DNA from: Chara braunii
Lineage: Eukaryota > Streptophyta > Charophyceae > Charales > Characeae
Direction: 5' to 3'
NCBI GenBank assembly: GCA_003427395.1
Contig: BFEA01000361.1
Span: 82,692 to 108,749, forward strand
Length of the DNA: 26,058 bases
Each line of letters starts with the position of its first letter. The stretch's first letter is position 1. The notes beneath the pieces are model-generated. The model did not search any database. It saw only the letters and a program-made list of their open reading frames with translations, and was not told the origin of the DNA. Positions 1-8,762 of this stretch are shown piece after piece. A program made the position numbers and the translations under genes.

Positions 1-139
1 GGCGGTGGTGTCTAGGAATTATTGCACTGGTCTCAAAAGGGAATGAAACAGCAATCGTACTAGTCCAATCGTTGAATGTTCGATGAACCCATTTTTCCAT
101 GTTTGCCACATCCCCATTGAATGATTTTTATGTTGTTCT

Positions 140-235
140 TTTTTTTTGTTCTTTTTTTTTGTTGTTGTTAGGATCAACGCTCCAGTCCATTCATGTGGAC
201 CACCACGTGATGGGAACTGGGCCCAGCGTCCCATT
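140..235 (-). mobile_element. Poly(A)-tailed retroposon 3' end, copy 1 (degenerate)
   Basis: Read on the minus strand this is a short conserved block ending in an interrupted A-rich tail (T-rich with GTT units on the plus strand, about 138-170). The plus-strand core (about 178-232: ctccagtccattc, then tgggaactgggcccagcgtcccat) matches three other copies here at 1398, 7011 and 11199. It is the most diverged copy. The core can form a GC-rich hairpin around ctgggcccag. It is a SINE or a 5'-truncated LINE 3' end; the sequence does not decide which. Confidence 0.55.
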
Positions 236-1092
236 TGAAAACGATTACTAAAATTGCACTTTTTCCTGGAACACCAAGCCATGCTTTAGTGGAAATGGAA
301 CATTTTCCATTGCGTCCTTGGCTTCATTCGGAAGTTTGACCATTTTGAATATTGAGTGCTTATCACTGGCAAGCATGTGATAGACATATGTAACCCAGAG
401 AGATTAGAGAAGAGGAGGGAGTCAGTCCAGCCATCGTGGCACTAGACGACTAAACAAGGGGGGCCTGCTACAGAGCGCCCATCTCCCAACCTTGATCCGC
501 CCTCGGGGGCTGCGTTTCATCCATCCCGGATTGTATGTTGGATATAGGCGATGATTGCCTGGACTACTTCGTACCCGTCGATCGGTACGTCCTCCCACTC
601 GTGTGTGCATCAATAGGTCCAGATGTACCAGTAGACAAAGATCGTGTGGTCTCAAAGTCTTCCTCCTTGTGCGAAATAAATAAATTGGCTTGGAGATTAC
701 AGCCCATGTACTGCTTGGCGTGGGCAAGAAGACTAGCAGTTTTCCAATGTCAGGGCAACTGGATTCCCTTGTGGTCCATCTCCAGATCCTATCTCACCAC
801 CTCCACACCGTGTCGACAGTTGACGAGATCAGGTGTGTCATATTGGTTGCCTGATCGTCCTCTTCGGGCCAGCTGGAAATCACGTTGTGCGAAAAGGGGT
901 AAAAAAAAAAAAAAAACTCGGAATGCTTTTTTGTTCTGGTCTGGTGTAATCGATCAACCAATCCCGTGTTGGCGAACGCCATTGGGACGAATACGAGGAT
1001 ATTGGTCTTTCCTTCCTGAAATTTATGCCTTGGCCCTTGTTGTGATTCGCGTTCAAATGTTTAATCCAGCCACCCTTAAACCACCAGTACTT
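236..1092. other. Gene-free stretch with an A16 tract
   Basis: I see no credible gene. A plus-strand open frame runs from 535 to 1179, but it crosses a 16-A run (901-916) and continues into repeated DNA, and it has no recognisable domain. The A-run may be the tail of a plus-strand retroposed sequence ending near 900. A short ttaaaccaccagt motif at about 1077-1089 belongs to a palindromic motif family described at 4.8-5.4 kb. Confidence 0.5.
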
Positions 1093-1171
1093 GCCCCATA
1101 TATCGGTTGTGGGCACTTGTGGAACACACACCACAAATTCCGGGCTGGGCCCCATATATCGGTTGTGGGCA
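1093..1171. repeat. Exact 23-bp direct repeat, two copies
   Basis: The sequence gccccatatatcggttgtgg followed by gca occurs at 1093-1115 and again at 1149-1171, 56 bp apart, with no mismatch. The sequence between is unrelated. It looks like a small local duplication or a pair of sub-terminal repeats. Confidence 0.8.
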
Positions 1172-1319
1172 GCCGTTGATGAACTTCATGAATGGCCCGT
1201 GCTGGTTCGTTTTTTGGACCACAGGGCCTCGTCAGGGTCAGAGAAAAGAGCCTTGGAACTGCCAGCGCAGCCTTTATTTGGAAGATTAGTTTGTACTATG
1301 TAGGCTGGGCTACCAGCCT

Positions 1320-1353
1320 GGCCGCCCTGGTCACCTTGTTTGACCGGGCGGCC
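1320..1353. repeat. GC-rich hairpin, 13-bp stem
   Basis: ggccgccctggtca (1320-1333) pairs with tgaccgggcggcc (1341-1353) around a 7-base loop, with one bulged T. It lies about 45 bp from the tail of the retroposon copy at 1398. No terminator role is proposed because this is eukaryotic DNA. Confidence 0.7.
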
Positions 1354-1397
1354 CCGGTCGTGCGAGGACCAGCGAAGGGTCCAACAACAAAAAACCC

Positions 1398-1545
1398 TTT
1401 TTTTTTTTTTTTTTGACAGAAAGAAGCTCCAGTCTATTCGTGGGGAGCAGCACGTGCTGGGAACCGGGCCCAGCATCCCATATGAACATACATCAGTTTG
1501 TAACACCGGGGCCATTATCCGGCTTCGGCTGAGAAAAACCTGAGA
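1398..1545 (-). mobile_element. Poly(A)-tailed retroposon 3' end, copy 2
   Basis: T17 at 1398-1414 is the poly(A) tail of a minus-strand element. Next to it are the conserved block ctccagtctattcgtgggga and a hairpin with tgctggg/cccagca arms. Homology to copy 4 (11199-11390) extends to about 1535: gtttgtaacaccggggccattatccggcttcggctgagaa aligns with gtttgtagtactggggccaccacccgactttggctaagaa. The element is therefore at least 130 bp long. No tRNA-type A/B boxes were recognised, so a 5'-truncated LINE end or an unusual SINE are both open. Confidence 0.75.
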
Positions 1546-2786
1546 ATAGAAAATTCTAATGCTGATGATACTAACGACGCCAGTGATGACAAAAAAATGT
1601 AGCTANACATGCTGAGTCAGCCATACTGGACTCCTAATCCTGAACAACACCAAGCCCTCCCTTACCAGGATATTGCAACTCTAGAACAAGACAAACCTAT
1701 CCCCCCACTGCCATAGCTGATCTCTCCTCACTACCCAGACTAACCCCACCCCATAGGTTGTCAAGGTAGCCCCTCCTGGTTGACCATTGGCTTGCTTTCC
1801 TCCCTCAGCAACCCCCAGCTCTCTCTACAAGGCCTCCCGCCCCTGCCAATTACAGGTTACAGGGCTATGCCCCAGCTCCGGCCAGCGTTGTTCTGGCATC
1901 GGTGATCCAGGAGCACAGAACAAAACAACTTTAGCAGTTATCAGTCTAGGTTCGACGATCCCTGAATTCCTATATCCCAAATAAAGAAGAAGACCAGGTG
2001 CTGCCAAGATTGTAGAGCAGCAGGTGGCCGGTTTTGAAGTATTGAACTGTATTGAAATTATCAGATCTTTTTTTGACGTGTGGAGTTTATTAGATCGTGA
2101 AAAGGATACGCTTCCGTTGGTCACAGCTCAAACCAATCCATACCCACTTTATCCTGTCTCATGCTGCCTCCACCGAGGAAAATCCCTCGGCCCCAACATA
2201 AAACAGATCCCCTCCCCTCCCTCCACCACATCCGCGAAGGCAACCAATCCCCTCCTGGAGGCTGCCTTTGCCCACCCCTTGTACCTGTCTGCCCCCGCTG
2301 GGGATGAAGGCGACCAACTCTCCAACCCCGGCCCCAGACTCTGACAATCCCCAATCTGCCCTACTCTCAACAGGGCTACTGCCTCCCACCATGCAACACC
2401 CCTGTAGAATAAGGCTCCCCTGTAACAGACCCCAGGCTTAATTTTTCGGGGACAGCTAACTAGTAGTCTATACCCACAACTGGCCAGCCCTATCTCTCCT
2501 TCCCCTAGCTTACCCAAGGCCAGGCGGAGCCCAGGCTGACAGTCCTACCGTCCTTCCCCTGGCTTGTCCCGTAACTTAGGCCAGGCGGATCTCAGACCTG
2601 CTGTGGGTAACTACCGTATGTCTGTACCCTGGGGTCTCAAAACCCCCCTGCCCACCAAAATTCCAGCCGTAACCTCCGAAGTCCTATCCCTACTAAAGCG
2701 TCTGCAAAATTCAATGTTCAAAATCCCCAATTAGGAAAAGGAAACTCATGAAAAAACAAAATAAAGAAAATTCTCCTCAAGAAGTA
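1546..2786. other. Gene-free C-rich stretch
   Basis: Pyrimidine-rich sequence on the plus strand with stops in all frames. The open frames at 1825-2124, 2024-2344 and 2149-2517 overlap each other on both strands and show no domain. From about 2700 the sequence becomes A-rich. Similar C-rich then A-rich texture recurs at 7.3-9.2 kb and 11.4-13.7 kb, which may mark related non-coding repeats. I could not align them with confidence. Confidence 0.5.
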
Positions 2787-2891
2787 AGTAATCAAGAAAT
2801 AGTCAATCGGAATATAGGTAATTAAAGTATGGGTAATCTAGATGTAGGTAATCAGGATATCGCTAACCGGGATGTAAACATTAATGACTAT
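2787..2891 (+). repeat. 15-bp imperfect minisatellite, about seven units
   Basis: Degenerate units of the form (g/a)(g/c)taatcaggatgta repeat every 15 bp. In the plus frame starting at 2787 the units read as five-residue repeats (SNQEI, VNRNI, GN-stop-SM, GNLDV, GNQDI, ANRDV). The periodicity resembles pentapeptide-repeat coding DNA, but one unit has a TAA stop and there is no flanking frame, so it is treated as a repeat, not a gene. Confidence 0.5.
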
Positions 2892-2939
2892 TGGATAATT
2901 GGGTAGCCGAAAACGGTACCCTGAGACTAAAAGTTTTCA

Positions 2940-4085
2940 GATGATTTTAGTATTGATGGTGGTAGACTGGTAGTGATGATGATGGAAGTGTTATGGATGA
3001 CTATTTGAGTGAAGCAAACCTAAGGATAGCAGTGGCGATCAACTTCGCCTACAGATGAATTATGACTAATGAAAAAATTGTGATGAGGGTGAGCATGCTA
3101 ATGAAGCTGCCCAAAAGAAATATTAATTGCGGACCTAAAATGAGGATGATAGTGCTGATGATCATGATACTGCAGATGACTAGTAATCGTGATGGCGACT
3201 TGCTGATAGTGCATCGCCCGACACACTCGAATTTCATGGCGCGCCCTAGATCTTCGATATCTCCTAATCCGCTGGACCATTTGATCTGAAATTTAGACCA
3301 CCACTGCTCCTTGCCATAGACCACCGGTGGTCCAATTTTCAGCTCAGGGCGTGCACCCAATCGTGCGCAATCGTCGAGCGCGCGCGCGCTATTTTCCTTG
3401 CTGCGTGCAGTTTTATAGCGCGCGCGGCTCCTCGTCGTGGCGGTAACCTTGATGGATGATTGCTGAAATGATGACGATGATGACTGGTGACTATGATTTC
3501 AATGATGATGATGATGCTGATTCTAACGATGATGATGATGATGATGATGATGAATACTGCTGACGAGAGTCAACTTCCAATGGGACAGATCATGATGAAA
3601 GTAAATGATGACGATGATGATAATGATGACGATGATCACTGATGACTACGATCAAGATGATGAAATTGCTAATTACGCACCCTGTGGTGGTGCACTAATG
3701 ATGGTGATAATAGGGATGGGCAGCGCCCTAGCACCCTGAAATAGTAAAATATGAATGAGGTGCTTGCGCGCTAGCCAACTTNCCTTGTTTCCAATACTAG
3801 TAACACAATATTACTGACAAGCTGCTCGCGGCCCCAGTTACCGCCNTAATGATGATGAAGAGCATCACCCTGATGATATTGGTGGCGACGGTGAGCAGCC
3901 CTAATGATGATAACGGAACCCTTACGTTGTTCCTTTGAGTCATGCTCGACAAAAGTGATGTTGAAGAAATGATGATGGCAATGACAAACAGCCCTGATGA
4001 TGATGAGGAACCCCCATCATATTCCTTTGAGTTACGGCCGATCCCTGATGCTGATGAACGAGAACGCTGGTGATGACGGGTAGCC
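2940..4085. repeat. GAT-rich trinucleotide low-complexity block
   Basis: Dense runs of gat/gac/gaa triplets, longest at about 3505-3550, are interspersed with unique sequence. Within it, two related units (about 3871-3950 and 3962-4040) share gatgat..ggaaccc and ttcctttgagt. Also inside: a 14-bp perfect palindrome gaccaccggtggtc (3319-3332) and the CG hairpin listed separately. The triplet runs force long D- or S-rich open frames that are not genes. Confidence 0.7.
3376..3430. repeat. Alternating-CG inverted repeat
   Basis: gagcgcgcgcgcgctat (3376-3392) faces atagcgcgcgcggctc (3415-3430) across a 22-bp centre that itself contains ctgcgtgcag. The arms could extrude as a hairpin, and the (CG)n core is a Z-DNA candidate. 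It has the shape of a very small inverted-repeat element, but no target duplication was seen. Confidence 0.6.
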
Positions 4086-4486
4086 ACTTCACTCGCACTT
4101 CGGGTCACCCAAGGCTCACTCCGCTGAACTTCACAGGCATCCCCAGAGACGACACCTCACAGGCTCTATGCCACGGGCAAAAACGCAGCAGCAATGGAGT
4201 ATGAACGCAGAACTCCCAGAAAACCCCCGGGAGTCAGTCTATTCTCCCTGTCAACTTGTGACACGGTATAGCCAAGCACCCTCGCTCCCCGCGCGTGCGC
4301 AAAGCGCTTAACAAGCAGCTGCTGTAAGCTCGACCCCCAGCCCCGCGACACCTCGTCACCCCACCAGCGCCTCTGTCACGCCATCGCCATGCAGTACTTC
4401 GTCCATATGAACGCGCCAGAGCGAAGCCGGTTCACGCCAGGCACCCTCCCGCTTCGCCGCCTCACTCCGCCGCCGCGGTCCGTACC
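4086..4486. other. Gene-free GC-richer spacer
   Basis: No domain or repeat stands out. The sequence is rich in ccgc and cacc and may share origin with the 14.23-14.4 kb block, since both lead into the same type of GC hairpin. Confidence 0.4.
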
Positions 4487-4518
4487 GGGGCGCAGCGCTC
4501 CCGGTAGCGCTGCGCCCC
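4487..4518. repeat. Perfect 13-bp GC hairpin
   Basis: ggggcgcagcgct (4487-4499) pairs perfectly with agcgctgcgcccc (4506-4518) around a 6-base loop cccggt. The left arm and loop start are repeated at 14368-14384, where the stem is imperfect. Confidence 0.85.
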
Positions 4519-4644
4519 AACTTTCCGCCTGGTCACACACTGCGTGTAATTCAACAACAAAAAACCCTGGGGAAAAGTTAAAAAACTTTGTGATGCAGAA
4601 AAGCAGACTGAGCGGGGACCGCTGCAACCACAAACTGACCGGAA

Positions 4645-4777
4645 TTCTAAATTACCAAATACTATTCTGTTGCAGCCAAACAACTCGGAGTGGTCCCCGC
4701 CACACTGGTACACGTAAAGTGCAGCCCCTTTGTATACAGCCTCAATTTTGGGGGACGGGGGGGTTGTTCTGGTGGTT
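4645..4777. repeat. About 135-bp direct repeat, left copy
   Basis: Aligns along its length with 5263-5402: both run from ctaaatt-ccaaa through tattct..ttg-agcca, tggtccccgcca, aaagtgc-g-ccc-ttgtata, and end at ctggtggtt. The two copies bracket the foldback cluster at 4.8-5.25 kb, so they could be terminal direct repeats of a small composite element or an older host of the insertion. About 70% identity by eye. Confidence 0.7.
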
Positions 4778-4799
4778 GCCTCCACTCCCAATTCTCCCC

Positions 4800-5053
4800 A
4801 GTTTAAACCACCTGTATGTTTCCCAGCTAGAAAATCACAGTCATGGCGTGCAATGTGCATGCTGGCGCGGCTCTTGGGAAGTACCACTGCGGTGTTTCAC
4901 TGGACATCCAGGCAAAATGGGCCTCGAATGCGACCCGATTTGCCTGGGTGAATGTGCCACGAAACGGCACCCTGGTACTTCCCGAGAGTCATGCCAGCAT
5001 GCACACCGCGACTTCGATTTTCTAGCTGGGAAATGTACTGGTGGTCTAAACCA
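4800..5053. mobile_element. Foldback element, near-complete 250-bp palindrome
   Basis: Left arm 4801-4923 and right arm 4932-5053 are reverse complements over almost their whole length, leaving a loop of about 8 bases (tcgaatgc). Matching landmarks are tttcccagctagaaaatc, gtgcatgctggc and gggaagtacca on the left against their complements at 4973-5035, with ccaggcaaaatggg/cccgatttgcctgg nearest the centre. The outer ends carry the tttaaaccacc/ggtggtctaaa motif. Transcripts would fold into a long hairpin. A MITE or foldback transposon fits best; a small-RNA precursor is possible. The long plus-strand frame across it is an artefact. Confidence 0.8.
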
Positions 5054-5251
5054 CCAGTTACGTTTCCTAGCTATGTTTTTAAAGTTGCGGCTTGCATGCT
5101 ACCATGACTTTCGGGCCTCGGCCACCGGAGAACAATGGCTGGCGGCACCACCCAAAAGGAAGCCCATACCGGTTCATTTTGTTTTGGCGCGTGCAGCGCA
5201 TTTCCAGCCCAGGAGAAAAGGGCCTCGGAAGCACCGGTGGTTTAAACCACC
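5037..5251. repeat. Recurrent actggtggtttaaaccaccagt palindromes
   Basis: actggtggtctaaaccaccagt (5037-5058) is palindromic except at one central pair, and ggtggtttaaaccacc (5236-5251) is perfect. They bound a 5059-5235 segment whose start (cgtttcctagcta..gttgcggcttgcatgct.ccatgact) resembles one arm of the foldback at 4800-5053. This looks like a second, diverged member of the same family joined end to end. Confidence 0.65.
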
Positions 5252-5262
5252 AGTATGGTGGA

Positions 5263-5402
5263 CCCTAAATTCCCAAACCTATTCTTTTTGTAGCCAGATG
5301 GACCGGACTGGTCCCCGCCAGGCTGGAACGTCAAGACTCAAAAGTGCGATCCCCTTGTATAGTGTCACAAGTTTCGGTGGACAGGGGCTTGTACTGGTGG
5401 TT
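5263..5402. repeat. About 135-bp direct repeat, right copy
   Basis: Partner of 4645-4777 (see there). Its right end is gtactggtggttta, the same terminal motif as the foldback elements. Confidence 0.7.
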
Positions 5403-5540
5403 TACGGTCTGCCCCTGCGATCTCACTCATGGACAAGATAGGCCACTTGCAGGTCACTCATTGCCACACTTACCCTTTGTTCTTTCTTTTTTTTACCTTT
5501 TTCTTCCCATGGTTGATGGGATTGCACCAGAATTATTCCC

Positions 5541-5770
5541 TTTTTTTTTCTGTAGGAGGTTCTTGCAATCTTTCTTCCCTTTCCTGTAGGAGTTTTCATA
5601 ATCTTTCTTTCCTTTTCTGTAGGAGTTTTTGCAATCTTTGTTTCCTTTTCGGTAATCTTTCTTCTCTTTCCTGTAGGAGTTTTCATAATCTTTCTTTCCT
5701 TTTCTGTAGGAGTTTTTGCAATCTTTGTTTCCTTTTCGGTAGGAGTTTTTGTAATCTTTCTTTCCTTTTT
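5541..5770 (-). repeat. 33-bp minisatellite with 87-bp higher-order repeat
   Basis: Units of roughly tttctttccttttctgtaggagtttttgcaatc repeat about seven times. A 74-bp block is identical at 5581-5654 and 5668-5741, so a higher-order unit of 87 bp has duplicated recently. On the minus strand the frame is open and reads as an 11-residue lysine/threonine-rich repeat (K-T-P-T-E-K-E-x-K-I-x). Nothing outside the array supports a gene, so the open frame most likely follows from a unit length divisible by three. Confidence 0.8.
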
Positions 5771-5910
5771 ATTGATGCTCAGGCGGGTAGGACCTCGGCA
5801 GAAGCCTTGGGCGCCATGAGCATCCAAGGTATGGATGGCTCACGGATTTATGCAATTCACATTGAGTATTGCATTTCGCTCATGTGATATGGAGACCTTT
5901 TGTGGGGTCA

Positions 5911-6073
5911 TTTCGCGTGGATACCCCAGATGAACCTGTACATTCCAACAGGAGCGTTTGGAATTGGACAAGGGTTTTTGTACACAAGGGCACCATCCCT
6001 CACGGCATTTATCTGCCCAATTCCATACGCTCCTGTTGGAATGCACGGGTTCATCTGGGGTATCGACGTGAAG
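5911..6073. mobile_element. Foldback element with 57-bp arms
   Basis: Left arm 5911-5967 (tttcgcgtggataccccaga to gaattgg) and right arm 6017-6073 are reverse complements with only a few mismatches, separated by 49 bp. Each arm contains ccccagatgaacc and attccaacaggagcgt. It is a compact inverted-repeat structure unrelated in sequence to the 4.8 kb foldback. A MITE-like origin is inferred. Confidence 0.8.
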
Positions 6074-6330
6074 GCATATAAAGGTATACTTGGATCACTT
6101 CATGCCACGGTACACATTCTCCCTACCTACACTTCCCCCCTCCCTGTATCCCCCCCCAACCCCTCTTTCTCCGCAGCGGTGTACCTGAACCTAATGGAGC
6201 TCATTGGAATCTCATGCAACCTGCATTTGGTCCAGTTTTGAGCCGAAGAATATACAGCGCATAGATCCGTGGATGGGCCAGGCCATAATATTGGCGGTCG
6301 GACAAGAGGCGACAATGTCAACCATGAATT
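6074..6330. other. Spacer without recognised gene
   Basis: Pyrimidine-rich sequence (tccccccccaacccctc at about 6150) followed by ordinary unique DNA. No domain or repeat recognised. Confidence 0.4.
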
Positions 6331-6498
6331 CTCTCCCCTCCCCCTCCCCCTTACCCCCGCAACCCTCCCCATTCCTCCCTCCCCCCTCCCCCCCCCCCCT
6401 CCCCCTTCCCCTCCCCCTCTTTCATGCCCACTGCTTTGTTTCTCCCCTTTTTCATTTCCACCCTTCCGGCCCCGTGCCTCTTTCCCCCTCTCTTTTCT
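6331..6498. repeat. C-rich polypyrimidine tract
   Basis: Near-continuous ctcccc/ccccctccc runs, purest at 6341-6420. It creates long proline-rich open frames on the plus strand and glycine/glutamate-rich ones on the minus strand, all of which are low-complexity artefacts. The minus strand is a G-rich tract capable of quadruplex folding. Confidence 0.85.
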
Positions 6499-6621
6499 GA
6501 AATCTCAAAAACATCTGTATTGCCCCCGCCATATGACATTCAGAGCACTCGGCAGAAATCGCACTCTCGTGCAAGCCTCGTAATGCACAGCCTCCTGGCT
6601 CCTCGTAGTGGCCCACAACCA

Positions 6622-6692
6622 GCTCACGTGGCTGAATGGTACACCCATATAACTGCTGATAAGGAGACCTGGGTTTGAATCCTCAAAGGGGA
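6622..6692 (+). tRNA. tRNA-like sequence, degenerate (pseudo-tRNA or SINE head)
   Basis: gtggctgaatggt (6628-6640) matches the internal promoter A box and gggtttgaatcc (6671-6682) matches the B box, at tRNA-like spacing. Between them ctgataa resembles an anticodon loop that would give GAT (Ile). The acceptor and T stems do not pair well (ctggg against cctca), so a functional tRNA is unlikely. A tRNA-derived SINE head or a dead tRNA copy are both possible; no tail was identified downstream on this strand. Confidence 0.35.
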
Positions 6693-7010
6693 TAAGATGA
6701 GCATATCAAAGTAATAGATCAATAGTGACTCAGAGTCTGAGGGCGTACTCATGCTAGGACTTTTCTTGGAGACGAGCATAACGTACAGTAAGTTACAACT
6801 TTGTGGGCACCCTAAGCACATCGGTCTGAGGCCATGACATGGACTCCGGCCGTGATCATCAACAATACCACACTTGCCATCCAACTCATGTAGTTTTCCT
6901 GGGACACTGGACCCATTGCCCAGCAGGTGATGCTCCCCACCAATAGATGGAGCCTTCCCCGCAGGCCCACTTAACGAGGATGCTCTTATCACCTCGTTAT
7001 GGTGGAAACC

Positions 7011-7105
7011 TTTTTTTTTTTTTTTTTTTTTTTGTAAACAAATGCTCTAATCTATTCGTGGGGAGCAACACATGTTGGAAACCGGGTCCAGCGTCCCATA
7101 AGGAC
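7011..7105 (-). mobile_element. Poly(A)-tailed retroposon 3' end, copy 3
   Basis: T23 at 7011-7033, then the family block aatctattcgtggggagcaa and gttggaaaccgggtccagcgtccca. Homology to the other copies fades after about 7105, so this is a shorter copy. Just upstream, taacgagg (6972-6979) and cctcgtta (6992-6999) form a small inverted repeat beside the tail. Confidence 0.7.
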
Positions 7106-7481
7106 ATTTACGGCTTCAACAAGGATTCTTTTTTAGAAAAGTTGAGAGGACCTCACCCTGCCGGCATTGATTACCGTGGAATCCAGGGGATTAACTGAGC
7201 AGGGAACGTCCTTTGATGGCAATGAAAATGAAAAGGACTATGCTATGTCAGCAGATCTGCCTGCTTATCTATGCTGACTCAACTCAACACACCCGACCCC
7301 CCTTCGGCAAGACTTATTACAGTAGAGCCACCATCTCTATCCCTCATCTCTGTATCCCTCTCGACCACTTGGTGCTCACCCCCGTCTGTACGACCCCTAC
7401 ACAACAGGGTAAGTTGGGCTCCGAATGTGTTCTCGCCCAACCAGCATAGCTCCAATCTTTGGAAGATGCACACTCCAAACT
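7106..7481. other. Gene-free spacer
   Basis: Short open frames on both strands (for example 7213-7449 and 7271-7483) overlap one another and show no domain. Composition is C-rich like the duplicated block that follows. Confidence 0.45.
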
Positions 7482-8040
7482 AACCAGGATAGGTCAAATT
7501 TAGAAGAACATGTAACCCCCGAAACAGACAAGCAGAACAATCCTGCCTCCATCATCGAAAGGAAGAACCTCAAGCTGATCCAGGTGGAGTTAGTGGCCAG
7601 TGGCTGGTCCCCGCCGAGATGCTCGGCGCAAATTGCATCCATCACCAACTTCCTCCATCCAAATCCCATCCGTCCTCCCAAACTTCGTCCTTGTAGAGAA
7701 CTCCAGAGGACCTCATCTCAGCAGGGGCTGAGCACCATCATCACCATGAATTCCTTGCCCCCACAAGAATTATAGTCTCCGTCCTCAAGGAAGTGAACCA
7801 GCTGGTACCCATCAGACAGCCTAAACTACCCAATGCCAATCGCATCTGATAAGAGCTCCCCCTAGCCGGTGCCCGTCGAGCAGCCCTATTCTATCGCCCT
7901 CTCCGTCCTTGCGAAGAATCATTTCATGCCCCTTGCCCCTTACTTCAAAACAAGTCCCCCAAAACTCCACAAGATGTTCCACTTGGCTATCCCACGAAGC
8001 TCACGATCAAAACACAATCACCATTTGAATCCAACTACGA
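7482..8040. repeat. About 0.56-kb direct duplication, copy 1
   Basis: Aligns with 8156-8762 from aaccaggata..ggtcaaatttag to aatccaac. Strong matches include acatgtaacccc.gaaacaga, cctccatcatcgaaagga, gtggagttagtggccagtgg, tctcagcaggggc, gtacccatcagacagcctaaact and aagaatcatttcatg. Part is open in the plus frame (7425-7775), but the two copies do not keep one frame throughout, so a decayed coding origin is only a guess. Confidence 0.8.
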
Positions 8041-8155
8041 CTAAAACCAAGATAATTCGAGAATAATCCGAGAATACCATTGAAGAATTACTTCAGCAAT
8101 TTCCCTAGAAGGGATTAGGGAATTAACATCAGAAAAGATAAAAAAAATATGGGTT

Positions 8156-8762
8156 AACCAAGATACGTCAAACTGAGGTCAAACTTAGAAAAACATGTAA
8201 CCCCTGAAACAGAAAAGCAGAACAATCTTGCCTCCATCATCGAAAGGAAAAACCTCAAACTGTTCCAGGTGGAGTTAGTGGCCAGTGGCCGATACCCGCC
8301 GACATGCTTGGCGCCAATCGCATCCACCACCAACTTCCTCCATCCAAATCTCATCCACTCGCCCAAATTTCATCATCGTAGAGAACTCTAGAGGACCTCA
8401 TCTCAGCAGGGGCCGAGCACCATCATCACCCTGAAATTCCTTGTCCCCACAAGAATTCTAGTCTCCGTCCTCAAGGAGGTGAACCACCACTACGCAACAC
8501 CAATCGCGCCAGAGTTCGCCCTCATCAGCCGGTACCCATCAGACAGCCTAAACTGCCCAACGCCAATCGCATTTAATAAGAGTTCCCCCTATCCCGTACC
8601 CGTCGAGAAACCCTATTCCATCCCCCTCTCTGTCCTTACGAAGAATCATTTCATGCGCCTTGCCCCTTACTCCAAAACATGTCCCCCAAAACTCCACAAA
8701 ATGCGTCACTTAGCTATCTCACGACGCCCACGTTCAAAACACAATCGCCATCAGAATCCAAC
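8156..8762. repeat. About 0.6-kb direct duplication, copy 2
   Basis: Partner of 7482-8040. It contains about 46 bp (8484-8530) not present in copy 1, between gtgaacca and gtacccatcag. The copies are 674-730 bp apart, so this is a near-tandem duplication with a spacer of about 115 bp. Confidence 0.8.

Noticed and set aside
901-916. A16 as proof of a plus-strand processed pseudogene
   Set aside because: Upstream sequence has no recognisable gene and no flanking target duplication was found.
535-1179. 214-codon plus-strand open frame
   Set aside because: Crosses an A16 tract and ends in a direct repeat; no recognisable domain or codon pattern.
4389-5441. 350-codon plus-strand open frame
   Set aside because: It runs through a hairpin, a foldback and both 135-bp direct repeats; the frame has no domain and its homologous parts are inverted repeats.
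5541-5770. CRISPR-like array
   Set aside because: Units are contiguous with no unique spacers, and the context is eukaryotic.
5429-5887. 152-codon Phe/Leu/Ser-rich frame over the minisatellite
   Set aside because: Produced by the T-rich 33-bp repeat units; hydrophobic appearance is compositional.
6204-6583. Proline-rich open frames
   Set aside because: Encoded by the ctcccc polypyrimidine tract; low complexity only.
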